Assembly (NCBI RefSeq): GCF_041380365.1
Contig: NZ_CP159981.1
Location: forward strand, 1 to 64,000
DNA length: 64,000 bases
Reading direction: 5' to 3'
Source: Buchananella sp. 14KM1171
Lineage (GTDB): Bacteria; Actinomycetota; Actinomycetes; Actinomycetales; Actinomycetaceae
Under the pieces are notes generated by a model that worked only from the letters and a program-made list of their open reading frames with translations, did not search any database and was not told the DNA's origin. This document shows positions 24,601 to 32,875 of the stretch, one piece after another. The position numbers and the translations under genes are program-made. Numbering within the stretch: the stretch's first letter is position 1; the number at the start of each line of letters is the position of its first letter.

Positions 24601-25123
24601 GCAGCCCTGCGGCCTGCAGTCGAGGGACCCTGTGGCGTGAAGATGCTGACCGTCGTTGGCGCGGGCGTCCGAACGCGCAGGCCGAGCGGATTGGCGCCGT
24701 GATGTGCTCAGCACCGTGCGCGCGGCCGCCCGGGGCTTGAGGTAACCGCAACGATCGCTTGACTCGTGAAGGGTCCCAAAACCCGAGACCAGCCCTCGTC
24801 TAGGACCTGGGCTAGCTCCAAGTCCTTGCGGAGCGAATGCTGCTCGCAAACCGAAGACCTGGACCTGCCCGCCGCACGGCCAGTCTTGCCCATCTCAACA
24901 AAATCAGCGTTCCACCGTCCAAGCCACTGCTGACCGATCCACTCACGCCTGGCTGCCTCGACAAAACGTCATCTTTCCGGCCAGCACGCTCAACACAATC
25001 CCGGTGCACTTCACCGGACTCACGGACACAACGACTGATGAACGCTGATCCAAACCATCCGGACGTTACAATCTCAGCCTACCTCTGAACTTCCATACCA
25101 ACCAGATGCTGTGGGAGGGCGAA
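24601..25123. other. Gene-free junction with possible gene remnant on the minus strand
   Basis: No intact gene. Composition shifts from high GC to mixed GC toward 25100, marking the left border of an acquired segment. On the minus strand, reading from about 24960 to 24708 and starting just after a stop codon, the frame reads RREWIGQQWLGRWNADF and then EMGKTGRAAGRSRSS. This looks like the end of a real protein but has no start; it could be a decayed gene. No inverted ends or tRNA are seen here. Confidence 0.4.
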
Positions 25124-27166
25124 ATGCTCGGATATAGGTCCTGTTTCTCGATAGATGTTGATGCGACGCCGGCATTGGCTAAAGAGAACGCGATTTCTCG
25201 ACTGTTGGCAGACGTGTTCAGCTGGCTAAAGAACAAAAAGCGTATCAAGGGAATAGATGAGCTTGAAGAAAATGAGGTATTGAGGACCAAAAGAGGTGCA
25301 GCCGTCGCGTATTCCAAAGGCACTAGCGGTGGAGGCGCCGATTATGCGCACCTGATATATAAAGATCCTCCCGAGAATGGGCATTGGGAAACATCGGTTC
25401 TAATCACGCTAGATACGAAAGGAAAGAGTGCGAGAGTAACGGTACTGCTTGAAGTTGATGCCGCCCCTGATGTGAGGCGAGAAGAGTCTTCAGTTTGGAC
25501 CGAAGTCCCCGTATTCCTCAGGGAGTGGCTGAGGACCTATCGGTGCTTTGAAGGGGAGTTGCTCCTTCCGGCCCGCCCGGAGATAGTGGATAGCAGGCGG
25601 GAGTTAGATAGGTTAATTGCATCAATCGAGAATCCACGGAGAGCATCTGCTGTAATTCTTTGTAGCGAAGATGGCACCGTGGATATAAAGGTGTGGCAAG
25701 ACAGGCTAGGACGATTAACTAGCAAGACCCTAGGCCAGGCGGCCACTTTCATCTTGACAGAGGAGATGGCTCGTGTCTTCAACGAACAGGCGTCACCCTC
25801 GCTTCAGTTGAGGGAGTATTCTCCGAGACTGTTTAAGGTTAATGCGACGATCTCGGATCCAAACGGAGGATTGTTGCATAGAGCCATTTCGGCGAAAAAA
25901 TTGCTAACATCCAGAACGGATGTATTAGAGCGGATGTTTGGGCGCATCTGTAGAGATGAGTTTAGAGCACGTCCGGTCGAAAAGTCTCTACGGCGTTTGC
26001 GAACTTTGTCGTCGCAAGAACTGTCGATGGCCCTAGATGCGAATCTGGGCAGCTTGGAAATTAGTGTCGATCAAAACCGGGTAGGTCAGGCTGCCGGCGC
26101 TGGCCGTGCGGAGCGGTCAATCCAGTGCCGACCTTCACTCGAAGGGGTTTTGGAGCGCGCGGAGGAAAGTCTACGCGAAAGCGCTCAGGCGATTCAAAGA
26201 GGGCAAGCTACTTTGGAACGCTTGCCCGCGAGAGATAGCTCTGGCGAAGAGTCAGGTGCAAGCGTGCGCGACGGGGTGCATAACGCAGTCGATCAAGCTG
26301 CGCTATTTGCGGAAATCTCTGCCCTGAGGAATGAGTTGTCTGCGGCAAATGAGAAGATCGCCTTTTTGGAGAATAGCAATCAGCAGGAGGTGGAATCGCG
26401 GCAAATCGTTCAGGCCCAATTGGAAAAGTTGAAGAACGACTATTTTGCCTACTCTGAAAGGGTGGCTCAAGAGAGTGAAGCGCACAATGAGAGTATGGAA
26501 GAGCTTAAATTTTTCCAGTATGAACTTCAATACGAGATTGGTGTGGTGAGGGACGAGCTCAAGGAAGCGCGGTACCAGCTGAGAGTAGCGCGCGAGGCCT
26601 TGCGTGCCAACTCGATCAACGATTCCGCTACCTATGCCCGCGTAGAGGGTTATAAGCGACAAGATATCGACGGCTGGGAAGAGCTAGAGGAATTAGCTCC
26701 AGTCGCCTATCCCCACCTTATGTTTGAATGCAATTGGTCGGAGGCGATGGCTCTAAGCAGAAAATCTCAAGGCGAGAACTGGCTTGATTGGATCGTCGAT
26801 ATATTGCAAACCCTCGACAATTACGTCGCCTGCAAGAAGGGGGAAATAGATGTGGCATTTAATGGCGGGTTGAGAGAATTTTTGAAAGCTGAGAGTGTGC
26901 AGGGGTACGTACACTTTTCACCGGAGCGCTTCAGGCAGACCGAGTCGGAATTAGTGAAGAATAATAGGAAGATGGCGGATGAGCGCAACTTCCACGTTTC
27001 GCCCCAGGTGGATAGTTCGGGAAGGCGGAAAATGTTCACCCACATCGAAGTGCAAACGAAAGGGTCGACGAGCCCGCGTATTTACCTGGAGGATCGTGTC
27101 AACGATCTGGGTGCGGTGGTTATCGGTTACATCGGCAAGCATTTGACCAATTCGTTAACTAACTGA
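25124..27166 (+). CDS. Accessory coiled-coil protein of unknown function, low GC
   Basis: 680 residues from the ATG at 25124, with GGAGGG 4 bases upstream. I do not recognise the family. Residues 1-130 form a mixed alpha/beta domain (SIDVDATPALAKENAISRLL; VLITLDTKGKSARVTVLLEV). Residues 130-310 look globular. Residues about 345-490 are strongly coiled-coil (LFAEISALRNELSAANEKIA...). A compact C-terminal domain at 510-680 carries VSPQVDSSGRRKMFTHIEV, SPRIYLED and VVIGYIGKHLTN. Codons are AT-rich (many AGA, ATA, TTA-like choices) unlike every neighbour, so it was probably transferred. It stands alone, followed after 84 bases by a transposable element. An effector-like single gene of phage defence or conflict is a plausible guess; no catalytic motif is evident. 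Confidence 0.7.
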   Translation: MLGYRSCFSIDVDATPALAKENAISRLLADVFSWLKNKKRIKGIDELEENEVLRTKRGAAVAYSKGTSGGGADYAHLIYKDPPENGHWETSVLITLDTKGKSARVTVLLEVDAAPDVRREESSVWTEVPVFLREWLRTYRCFEGELLLPARPEIVDSRRELDRLIASIENPRRASAVILCSEDGTVDIKVWQDRLGRLTSKTLGQAATFILTEEMARVFNEQASPSLQLREYSPRLFKVNATISDPNGGLLHRAISAKKLLTSRTDVLERMFGRICRDEFRARPVEKSLRRLRTLSSQELSMALDANLGSLEISVDQNRVGQAAGAGRAERSIQCRPSLEGVLERAEESLRESAQAIQRGQATLERLPARDSSGEESGASVRDGVHNAVDQAALFAEISALRNELSAANEKIAFLENSNQQEVESRQIVQAQLEKLKNDYFAYSERVAQESEAHNESMEELKFFQYELQYEIGVVRDELKEARYQLRVAREALRANSINDSATYARVEGYKRQDIDGWEELEELAPVAYPHLMFECNWSEAMALSRKSQGENWLDWIVDILQTLDNYVACKKGEIDVAFNGGLREFLKAESVQGYVHFSPERFRQTESELVKNNRKMADERNFHVSPQVDSSGRRKMFTHIEVQTKGSTSPRIYLEDRVNDLGAVVIGYIGKHLTNSLTN

Positions 27167-27330
27167 TGCGACTTTGCCGTTGGTTGACGTGCATTTGGGA
27201 ATGGTATGACGATTTGTATACTCGCATCGTTCGCCATCCTGGCTTTTGGGGGCTCTTCACAGCTGAAGGTGGGGGCTGTGGTGGGTGGTGGGTGGTGGCG
27301 CGGTGCCCCCGAGCGCACAAGCGTGCGTTC

Positions 27331-27382
27331 GGGGTACATGCGACCGGCCGGTGCCATGGCACCAAGCGGTCGCATGTACCCC
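27331..27382. repeat. Nested palindrome inside element D
   Basis: GGGGTACATGCGACC (27331-27345) with its complement at 27368-27382, enclosing GGTGCCATGGCACC (27350-27363). Identical arms to 3404-3455. Confidence 0.8.
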
Positions 27383-27491
27383 GGTGCAGCATTTGCGAGG
27401 CAGGGGTGTGCCGGTCGCGTTCGCGCGCGCCGCGCCTGATCGCTTTGGTCTTATCCGTCGCGGGGTGGCGGGTGGTTTGCGGTCCGGAGGC

Positions 27492-27667
27492 TTGCGCAAG
27501 CGGTTGGGCCTTTGTTGCAGTTCTTGGGCCGTTGTTGTTCCTCTTGCGCCTTTGGGGGACCTATTGAGGCGTTAATCGGCCCCGTAGCGCTACAAGAGGT
27601 GCAATAGAGCCACGAGCGCTACAACAAGGGCGAAACAGGAACCATAAAGACTCAACCGTTTGCGCAA
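27492..27667. repeat. Long hairpin with 20-nt-period arms (element D)
   Basis: Same plan as 3566-3741: left arm TTGCGCAAGCGGTTGGG plus four 20-base units, centre GTTAATCGGCCCCGTAG, right arm ending CTCAACCGTTTGCGCAA. The left-arm units carry several substitutions relative to copy A, whereas the right arm is almost unchanged. Confidence 0.8.
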
Positions 27668-27675
27668 CGACCACC

Positions 27676-27893
27676 GACCCGACACGCTCCCACCGGCCAG
27701 GGGCCCAAAGCCCGCTCCCACCGACCCGGCCCGACACGCGCCGGCCAGGGGCCCACGGTCCGCTCCCACCGGCCCGGCACGTTCCCGCCGGCCAGGGCCC
27801 CCGGCATGCTCCCACCGACCCGGCACGTTCCCGCCGGCCAGGTGCCCACAGCCCGCTCCCACCGGCCAGGGGCCCGCAGCCCGCGTTGCTACG
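27676..27893. repeat. Tandem repeat expansion within element D
   Basis: About five copies of a loosely repeated unit of about 30-50 bases built on CCGGCCAGGGGCCCACAGCC and CGCTCCCACCG. Copy A has a single unit at the same place (about 3746-3790). The number of units therefore changes between copies. Confidence 0.7.
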
Positions 27894-28243
27894 TGCTCCC
27901 GGGTAGGCGCTCGCGCATGCCGTCCACCACCTGGCCGGTGTTCTGGCGTTGCTCCCGCTCCTACTCAACACCGCCACCGCTCCACCGGGACGGCCTCCCC
28001 AAGACAGCCCCAGGACCGAGCCACCAGCGATCCCAACAGCACAGGCACCACGGAGGCAACGGAGCCGCTACCACGCGCGACGACCACCCTCACCCCAGCA
28101 ACACCCTCATCTGTGAAGAGCCCTTTTGGGGGAGGCGCGGTGTTCTTGGGCCTATGAGCCTTGTGACGCGAAACCATTGTTTTTTCTAGGCGAGGCCATG
28201 CTTCGTTCTTCTCCACGCCCCGCTTGGTTTTAAGCTGTCGTGG

Positions 28244-30637
28244 CTAGTCGACCAGCAGGGTGCGCGCGGAGACCCGGGAGATCGGGCGCGTGGCGGCGTA
28301 GACCACCACGAGCGCGGTGGCCAACGTGAAGGCGGTGACCAGGTAGCTGGGCCAGACCGGGATGGATACGGCCACCTTCTTAATCCCCGCCCCGGACAGG
28401 GTGAGAGTGAGCAGCGGGCCGATGAGGGCCGCCCCGAGCGCACCACCCCCGATCACGCCCAGCAACACGGGCGGCAGCACGGTCCAGCGCACCCGCCTGG
28501 CCGCCTGCCTGGAGGTGAAGCCGAGGGCCTTGAGCAGGCCGGAGCTGGGCAGGGAGCGCGAGACCAGCGAGAAGGTGAATAGCCCGATCACCAGGACCAC
28601 GACCACCACTGCGAACACCATCAGGGAGTAGGTCAGCAGCGGCACCATGCTTTGGAACCCCGATACCTGCACTTGGAGAGCACGTTGGGAGTTGACCACT
28701 AGGGCCTCGTTGTCGAATGCCGCGTTGACCCGAGTGGTCAGCTCCGCTGCGTCCACGCCGGGCCTGGCATATACTCCGACGTTAAAGAGATTGGCGTCCG
28801 GCACCATGCTGCGGTAGCCCTCTCGCGTCATGAGGGCAAATTCGCCTGCGTTCAACGCGCTGCTGGCCAGGCCGGTGACGAGGTAGGTGGCGGTGGTGCC
28901 CTTGCGCTTTAGCTCCCAGGTGGACCCTACCTCCAGTCCGAAGCGGCTGGCGATGTTGGAACCCACCACGATCTCGTTGGCGTGGCGCGGGTAGCGGCCC
29001 TCGTACAGCGGGTTGAGGGGCAGCTTGTCGAACTCGTCGGCGATGAGCGCGAACAGGCCGATCTCGTCGGTGCTCAGCCTGCCCTGGTTGAAGTAGAAGG
29101 CCGCCTGCACACCCTCCAGAGCCCGGGCGGTTTCCAAGGCGTATTCGGCCCGGCGCGGGTCGCTGTCTATGACGGTTACCTGCGGCATGATGCCGCCGGT
29201 CAAGAGCGGTAGAGCGCGTTCCTTATCGATCAGGAGTCCGGTGCCTGACAGGGCGTAGACGGAACCGAGAGAGCAGGCGGCGGACACGATCAGGATGAGC
29301 AGGGCGTGCCCCGGGGCGGCCAGGAGCTCCTTGATGCCAAGCAGGGCCGGCAGCGAGCCGCGCGTGCGGCGCAGCGGCAGCAGGTTGCGGGAGGTGGAGT
29401 GATCGCGTTGCCCGCCGCGCAGGGCCATCACGGCGGTGAGCTTGGCGGCGCGGCGCGCGGCCAGGGCACCGCTTGCCCAGATGAGTACACCGAGCGCTGC
29501 CATGACGGCGGCCAGGGCGGTGGGGGAGAACTCCGCCTGCCAGTACAGGCCGGTCTGGCTGCGCAGCAGCTTGCCCAGGAACGGGAAGACGGCGTAGCTG
29601 GCCCCGGCCCCGAGGGCGGCGCTGAGGGCGGCCAGCACCGTCAGCGGCAGCACCAGCGGGCGCATCACCTGGGCGCTGGTGAAGCCGAGGGCCCGCAGGG
29701 CCCCCACGGTGGGCAGGTCGTCGCGCATCGCGGCGCGCAGCATGAAGGCGAGCACCAGCACGGCAACGGCCGCGATCATGATGGCAAAGACCAGGATGGT
29801 GACGGAGACGAGCCCCACGGAGATGCTGTTGCCCTGCACGACGATGTTGAGGTCCATCTCCCAGGACTCGTCCTCGAGGTTGGACGCCTCTAGGGCCGCC
29901 TGCACGGCGGCGCGCCCGTCTTCGACGTTGCCGCTGCGCACCTCCAGGAGCCTGGAGGGCACCCAACCGAAGCTGGCGCCGGCGGCGGCTTCCACGGCGG
30001 CGATGCCGCCGGCGGCGGACACGAAATCGTCGGCCTCCTTCTGCAGGGCGGTGAAGTCGTCGTGCGGCAGGCCGAACCAGAGCAGCCCCATGCTAGGCAT
30101 TCCCCCGTAGGGCGATTCCAGGAATCCCTGTACGTGGAATTTGCGCTCGCCAAGTGCAGAGGTGAGCGTGAGCTCGTCGCCCAGTTTGTAGCGGCCGGCG
30201 GCTTCGAGGGTGGCGGGCACCCAAATGGGGGAGTCGTGCTGGTCCGGGGATTGAGAGGACATCTGCCAGCGGTTCATCTTTGGGGCGGCGTCGACGTCGT
30301 AGAAAAAGAAGTTGGCGGGCATGGTGTCGTCAGCGAATGGGATCTGGCCCATGATTCCCACGCCCGGGCGCACGGTCAGCTCTTCCACGCGCTCGTCGGC
30401 GCGCAGGCGTTCCTCCATCTGGGTGGCGGCGGGCGTGGCGGGAACGATCGCTACGGCCTGGGCGGTGTCCAGCTTGGCGGCGAAGTCCGTCAGGAAGGTG
30501 GAGTGCTGGGTGAGCATGACCACGGCGACGTTGCTGAGCAGCCCGGCGATGAGGGAGAGCAGGAAAACGGCGGAGAAGAGCCCACGGTGCTTGCGTGCGT
30601 TGCGCAGCGTGAGCAGTTTCGAGGCGGTCACGCTCAC
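28244..30637 (-). CDS. FtsX-type ABC transporter permease
   Basis: 797 residues from the GTG at 30637, overlapping the ATPase stop by 4 bases (GTGA). One N-terminal membrane helix (HRGLFSAVFLLSLIAGLLSNV), a large outside domain, then two FtsX-like cassettes of membrane helices (about 280-420 and 690-790) each with the VGALRALGFTSAQV-type coupling loop (the second GLLKALGFTSRQAARRV). This is a fused two-half permease of the MacB/Bce superfamily. With the ATPase and the upstream two-component system it probably exports or senses antimicrobial peptides or lipids; the substrate is inferred from layout only. Confidence 0.85.
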   Translation of the reverse strand: MSVTASKLLTLRNARKHRGLFSAVFLLSLIAGLLSNVAVVMLTQHSTFLTDFAAKLDTAQAVAIVPATPAATQMEERLRADERVEELTVRPGVGIMGQIPFADDTMPANFFFYDVDAAPKMNRWQMSSQSPDQHDSPIWVPATLEAAGRYKLGDELTLTSALGERKFHVQGFLESPYGGMPSMGLLWFGLPHDDFTALQKEADDFVSAAGGIAAVEAAAGASFGWVPSRLLEVRSGNVEDGRAAVQAALEASNLEDESWEMDLNIVVQGNSISVGLVSVTILVFAIMIAAVAVLVLAFMLRAAMRDDLPTVGALRALGFTSAQVMRPLVLPLTVLAALSAALGAGASYAVFPFLGKLLRSQTGLYWQAEFSPTALAAVMAALGVLIWASGALAARRAAKLTAVMALRGGQRDHSTSRNLLPLRRTRGSLPALLGIKELLAAPGHALLILIVSAACSLGSVYALSGTGLLIDKERALPLLTGGIMPQVTVIDSDPRRAEYALETARALEGVQAAFYFNQGRLSTDEIGLFALIADEFDKLPLNPLYEGRYPRHANEIVVGSNIASRFGLEVGSTWELKRKGTTATYLVTGLASSALNAGEFALMTREGYRSMVPDANLFNVGVYARPGVDAAELTTRVNAAFDNEALVVNSQRALQVQVSGFQSMVPLLTYSLMVFAVVVVVLVIGLFTFSLVSRSLPSSGLLKALGFTSRQAARRVRWTVLPPVLLGVIGGGALGAALIGPLLTLTLSGAGIKKVAVSIPVWPSYLVTAFTLATALVVVYAATRPISRVSARTLLVD

Positions 30638-31395
30638 CACCCCATTCCGGTGAGGAAGCCGGTCAGGGCGGCGGTGCGCTCGGCGCCGGTACCGGTGAGC
30701 GCGCACTCTCCGGCCACCTTGCCGTCGCGCAGGTAGAGGACGCGCTCGGCGCGGGAGGCGGTGCGCACGTCGTGGGTGACCATCACGATGGTCTGCCCGG
30801 TTGAGTGGACGTCGTCCAGCAGGTCCAGCACGGCGGCGGCGTGTTCGGAGTTGAGCTGGCCGGTGGGCTCGTCGGCGAACACGACGGCCGGCCTGTTCAT
30901 GAGGGCGCGGGCGATGGCCACGCGCTGGGCCTCGCCGCCGGAGAGCATGGCGGGGAACTTGGACCAGTCGCGCTCGGGGATGTTGACGCGCTCCAGGAGC
31001 TGGCGGGCGCGCGCGGTGACGGCGGCGCGATCGCGGCTGATCAGCAGGCCGACGGTCTCCAGGTTCTCCAGCACGCTGAGCGAGTCGAGCAGGTGGACCT
31101 GTTGGAAGACGAAGCCGCAGTGGGCGCGCCGGAACCTGGCCAGGGCGTCCTCCTTCAGGCGAGTGAGGTCCTGGCCGGCCAGGGTGACGGCGCCCAGGCT
31201 GGGCCGGTCCAGGCCGGACAGGGCGTAGAGCAGTGTGGACTTGCCGGCGCCGGAGGGGCCCATGATGACCGTGTAGGAGCCTTGGGCGATGTGGAGGTCC
31301 AGGTTGCGCAGGACGTGCTGCTGGCTGCCTCCGACGGAGAAGGTCTTGGAGAGCTTGGTTGTGACTAGCACCGAGTGGGTGGCGTGGGGGTCCAT
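30634..31395 (-). CDS. ABC transporter ATP-binding protein (LolD/MacB type)
   Basis: 253 residues. Walker A GPSGAGKST at 46-54, Q-loop FVFQQVHLLD near 96, signature LSGGEAQRV at 151-159 and Walker B VVFADEPT at 171-178, with the H-loop VTHD. This is the compact MJ0796-like ATPase that drives FtsX-type permeases. ATG with AAAGG upstream. Translationally coupled to the permease. Confidence 0.93.
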   Translation of the reverse strand: MDPHATHSVLVTTKLSKTFSVGGSQQHVLRNLDLHIAQGSYTVIMGPSGAGKSTLLYALSGLDRPSLGAVTLAGQDLTRLKEDALARFRRAHCGFVFQQVHLLDSLSVLENLETVGLLISRDRAAVTARARQLLERVNIPERDWSKFPAMLSGGEAQRVAIARALMNRPAVVFADEPTGQLNSEHAAAVLDLLDDVHSTGQTIVMVTHDVRTASRAERVLYLRDGKVAGECALTGTGAERTAALTGFLTGMGW

Positions 31396-31451
31396 TGTGT
31401 GGCCTTTCTTTTCAACGCCTTAGACGCTAACGGGGCCGGTGCGCGCAAGTC

Positions 31452-31468
31452 CTTACGAAACTCTTAAG
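31452..31468 (-). promoter_or_regulatory. Candidate response-regulator operator before the ABC genes
   Basis: Read on the minus strand, CTTAAG and CGTAAG stand 11 bases apart, start to start, the direct-repeat spacing bound by OmpR/PhoB-type dimers. It sits 57-73 bases upstream of the ATPase start, where a promoter is expected. The regulator encoded just upstream is of that class. Confidence 0.45.
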
Positions 31469-31515
31469 GTTCGCCTGCGATTTGCCGCCCGCCCGCCTTG
31501 GGGCGGCACTGGGAT

Positions 31516-31536
31516 GGACGACGTTGCGCCGGCCTC
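31516..31536 (+). repeat. Second short interspersed repeat, copy 1
   Basis: Identical over 21 bases to 37074-37094, in the 184-bp gap between the ABC ATPase and histidine kinase genes. GGACGACGTTGCGCC also occurs in pafA near 43838. Confidence 0.6.
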
Positions 31537-31579
31537 GCCTCCCAATCGCCCTAGCGGCGGGGCGGCCGGGGGCGGGCGC

Positions 31580-32875
31580 TTAGGCGAGGGGCAGGGTGAG
31601 CGTGACGGCAAAGCCGCCGGCGGCGGGCAGGGAGGCGTAGATGTGGCCGCCCATCCGTTCCATCAGCTGGGCGCAGGTGAACAGGCCGAGCCCCTGCCCC
31701 GGCGTGCCGGCGGCGCCCGCGCCGCGCTGGCCGCGCGCAAAGATGACGCCCAGTTCGTCGGGGGCGACGCCGGGCCCGCTGTCGGTGAGGCGAATGTGGA
31801 GGGCGTGCTCTTCCAGCCACGCTTCCACCACCAGCGGGGTGGTGGCGTACTTGTAGGAGTTTTGGATGACGTTGTCTAGCACCTGGGCAAGGCGCTGGGG
31901 GTCGGTGCTGACCAGGACGGCGGGGAAGTCGGTGACGGTGGCCAGGCGCCGGTGGTCGGCCTGGCGGACGAGGTCTGCTAGTTCCTGGCCGGTGACGCCG
32001 GTAGGGCGCACGGGCAGCGCCTCGATCTGGCGGGCCTGGGCGGAGAACATGTCTGAGATGAGTGAGTCGATCTGGGCGCTCTTGGCGACCAGGACTCCCA
32101 GGCGGTCCAGCACCTCCGGGCGGTGTTCGGTGAGTTGCAGCAGCTCTGCGGTGGCGCTGATGGTGGCAACTGGCGTGCGCAGGTCGTGGCCGATCTGGGC
32201 CACTAGCGCCTCCTGTGCTTCGCGCGCGGCGGCCTCGCGGCGGCGCGCGTCCTCCAGTTCGCTTCGCAGCAGGTCGAAGCTCTCACTCCAGGCCCCAAAC
32301 GCCCCGGCGCGGTCGCGCTCTAGCGGGGCGCTCAGCTCGCCGGCGGCCACCCGGGTGGCGAATCGCTCCAGTTCCCGGAAGGGACGGATCACGCGCCGGT
32401 GGAGGGAGGCCAGGCTACCTGCGGTGATGAGGGCACCGGCGGCCAGGGCTGCGGCCGCGCTGCCCGCCAGGGCCAGGCGCTCGGTCGAGTGGCGCGCCGG
32501 GAGGGAGTCGTCCAGGAACACCCACGCCACCACCTGGTCCCGGTCCCGCACGGGCATGAGCAGCGGCCGCGTGGCGCCGCTCCAGCTGGCCAGCCAGAGC
32601 GGGTCTACCGTCTGGCCGGCGCCCTGCGGGGCAGCGCCGGCGGGGCCGGCGGGGGTGAGCAGGGTACCGTTTGCGTCCACTATGACCACCCGCTGGCGCA
32701 GGTGCGCCGGCACGGAAGCCAGGTCGGGCCAGGCGGCCTCCAGGCGGCGGGCGACGTCGTTCAGGTCTGCGGTGGCGGGCGGCGGGGCGGGGCTCAGCGC
32801 CAGGAAGAAGAGGGCGGCACCGGCGGCCGCGAACAGCACCACCAGCGCGGCGATTGCCCCTCGCAGGAACCTCAC
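31580..32875 (-). CDS. Sensor histidine kinase
   Basis: 431 residues from the GTG at 32875, overlapping the regulator stop by 4 bases. Membrane helices at about 7-27 and 134-157 enclose an extracytoplasmic sensor of about 105 residues, followed by a HAMP-like segment. The dimerisation helix holds IGHDLRTPV with His230, then the ATP lid boxes NVIQNSYKYA (N), DSGPGVAPDELG (G1) and GQGLGLFTC (G2). It phosphorylates the regulator encoded upstream. Signal unknown; the ABC genes downstream suggest envelope stress. Confidence 0.9.
   Translation of the reverse strand: MRFLRGAIAALVVLFAAAGAALFFLALSPAPPPATADLNDVARRLEAAWPDLASVPAHLRQRVVIVDANGTLLTPAGPAGAAPQGAGQTVDPLWLASWSGATRPLLMPVRDRDQVVAWVFLDDSLPARHSTERLALAGSAAAALAAGALITAGSLASLHRRVIRPFRELERFATRVAAGELSAPLERDRAGAFGAWSESFDLLRSELEDARRREAAAREAQEALVAQIGHDLRTPVATISATAELLQLTEHRPEVLDRLGVLVAKSAQIDSLISDMFSAQARQIEALPVRPTGVTGQELADLVRQADHRRLATVTDFPAVLVSTDPQRLAQVLDNVIQNSYKYATTPLVVEAWLEEHALHIRLTDSGPGVAPDELGVIFARGQRGAGAAGTPGQGLGLFTCAQLMERMGGHIYASLPAAGGFAVTLTLPLA

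Larger units (their letters stand above)
27243..28130. mobile_element. Non-autonomous transposable element, copy D (872 bp) with 8-bp target duplications
   Basis: The element spans 27251-28122. Ends GGCTCTTCACAG (27251-27262) and CTGTGAAGAGCC (28111-28122) are perfect 12-bp inverted repeats. CTTTTGGG flanks both sides (27243-27250 and 28123-28130), a perfect 8-bp target duplication different from that of copy A. The interior matches copy A over its length except for extra tandem repeats at about 27676-27893, which account for the 168-bp size difference. No transposase is encoded. It lies between convergent genes, the low-GC accessory gene and the FtsX-like permease gene, and explains that gene-free stretch. 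Confidence 0.9.

Noticed and set aside
27676-27893. Collagen-like or surface protein coding repeats
   Set aside because: No long frame with start and ribosome site; the block is a non-coding tandem array inside the transposable element.
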